From the NCBI GenBank assembly GCA_900553345.1, contig USDE01000002.1, forward strand, positions 1 to 22,137: 22,137 nucleotides of DNA. Direction: 5' to 3'. The notes below the pieces were generated by a model. It saw only the letters and a program-made list of their open reading frames with translations. It made no database searches and was not told the DNA's origin. Positions 21,510-22,137 of this stretch are shown in pieces. The stretch's first letter is position 1. Each line of letters begins with the position of its first letter. The DNA is from an uncultured Collinsella sp. Lineage in GTDB: Bacteria > Actinomycetota > Coriobacteriia > Coriobacteriales > Coriobacteriaceae. The position numbers and the translations under genes are program-made.

Positions 21510-22137
21510 ATGAAGCAAACATTTGTGAAAGCTGCTATCATGGCAAGCTTCATGGCAGCCGTTTCGTGCGGTCAGGCACCCACGGAGCAAGGCCCCGCGC
21601 AATACGGCGTGACGACCATTGCCACTACCGACCGCGAAATCCAGAGCAACTACTCGGCAACGATCCGCGGACGCCAGGACATCGACATCTATCCGCAGGT
21701 TTCGGGAACCATCTCCGAACTGCGTGTCACCGAGGGCCAGTCGGTTTCGAAAGGACAGACCCTTTTCATCATAGACCAGGTACCTTACAAGGCAGCGCTC
21801 CAGACAGCAGAAGCCAATGTCGCAGCGGCAAAGGCCAGCGTGGCAACGGCCCAGCTGACATATGACAGCAAGAAGGAACTCTTCGCAAAGAGCGTCGTGT
21901 CGCAGTACGACCTCTCGACAGCCGAAAACACGCTGCTGACGGCAAAGGCGCAGCTCGCACAGGCCGAGGCGCAGCGCGTAAATGCCGCCAATAACCTCTC
22001 CTACACGGTCGTGAAGGCCCCTGCCAACGGCATGGTAGGTACACTGCCGTACCGTGTCGGCGCACTGGTGAGCGCGTCGATACCGCAGCCGCTTACGACC
22101 GTCTCGGACAATTCGGAGATGTACGTCTATTTCTCGA
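21510..22137 (+). CDS. RND efflux periplasmic adaptor (AcrA/MexA family) lipoprotein, 3' end missing
   Basis: The first 209 residues of a membrane fusion protein that links an RND pump in the inner membrane to an outer-membrane channel. A signal peptide ends in AAVSC, giving a lipidated Cys20. The first lipoyl half follows (about 55-90: RQDIDIYPQVSGTISELRV, EGQSVSKGQTLFIID). An alpha-helical hairpin (about 95-160) is rich in Ala, Gln and Glu, and the second lipoyl half begins at YTVVKAPANGMVG. The frame is open to the window end. Codon choice, leader and protein style are those of Bacteroidales such as Alistipes. Adaptors of this kind need an outer membrane, which Collinsella lacks, so this gene should not belong to the same chromosome as the rest. 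Confidence 0.9.
   Translation, partial: MKQTFVKAAIMASFMAAVSCGQAPTEQGPAQYGVTTIATTDREIQSNYSATIRGRQDIDIYPQVSGTISELRVTEGQSVSKGQTLFIIDQVPYKAALQTAEANVAAAKASVATAQLTYDSKKELFAKSVVSQYDLSTAENTLLTAKAQLAQAEAQRVNAANNLSYTVVKAPANGMVGTLPYRVGALVSASIPQPLTTVSDNSEMYVYFS

Noticed and set aside
21263..22137. Horizontal transfer of an efflux operon into Collinsella
   Set aside because: The dehydrogenase is cut exactly where the foreign DNA starts, there is no integrase, tRNA or repeat at the border, and the adaptor needs an outer membrane. An assembly join explains it better, though reads were not available.
1..22137. CRISPR arrays, tRNA or rRNA genes, transposases
   Set aside because: No regularly spaced direct repeats, no cloverleaf-like sequence and no transposase or integrase protein were recognised in any frame.

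Overview
Most of this window (about 1-21262) looks like one stretch of a Collinsella-type genome (Coriobacteriia, Actinomycetota). It is GC-rich and strongly G/C-biased at third codon positions. It carries mannose-family PTS genes and several FrlB-like SIS deglycases, and its intergenic gaps hold short palindromic repeats. The genus is inferred from protein style and context, not from a database search. The last ~870 bases are different: an AT-rich leader with a Bacteroidota-type promoter box is followed by the start of an RND efflux adaptor lipoprotein in Bacteroidales style. The change falls inside a truncated lactate dehydrogenase gene at about 21262, so the contig is probably a chimeric join of two gut bacteria.

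Layout. 1-6154: housekeeping genes on the + strand: mfd (5' end outside the window), a PAP2 phosphatase, a threonine aldolase-type PLP enzyme and a GNAT acetyltransferase. 6162-8134: a GntR/HutC-type regulator on the - strand, apparently frameshifted, divergent from SIS deglycase 1. 8466-9548: an EamA-family transporter. 9731-13515: a mannose-family PTS (fused EIIAB, then EIIC and EIID) followed by SIS deglycase 2 and a strong terminator. 13676-15667: a HAD phosphatase/phosphomutase and a YitT-family membrane protein, separated by a 119-bp hairpin-type repeat. 15887-16606: a second GntR/HutC regulator. 16873-19613: recQ with a third GntR/HutC regulator 2 bases downstream. 19758-20726: SIS deglycase 3. 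20834-21262: the C-terminal part of an L-lactate/malate dehydrogenase family gene (- strand). 21263-22137: the foreign segment.

How it works together (inference). The PTS plus SIS deglycases resembles the gfr locus of Salmonella and the frl/fra systems. There, glycated amino acids (Amadori products) are imported and phosphorylated, then split by a SIS deglycase into a hexose 6-phosphate and the free amino acid. All three SIS proteins here keep the Glu and His, 16 residues apart, that match the catalytic pair of FraB and the GlmS isomerase domain. There are three HutC-type regulators, and three distinct operator-like motif sets lie in the gaps beside the SIS and PTS genes. The motif in front of regulator 2 also occurs in front of the EamA transporter and the PTS operon. 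This suggests a regulon joining substrate uptake, deglycation and perhaps export of the released amino acid. The exact substrates cannot be read from the sequence.

The gaps between genes are rich in short repeats (44-bp stem-loop family, 119-bp REPIN-like hairpin, 20-bp perfect inverted repeat, 31-bp palindrome, tandem GGCACTTGGGGAC copies, a CGACGCTGC element after stop codons). No tRNA, rRNA, CRISPR array or transposase was seen.
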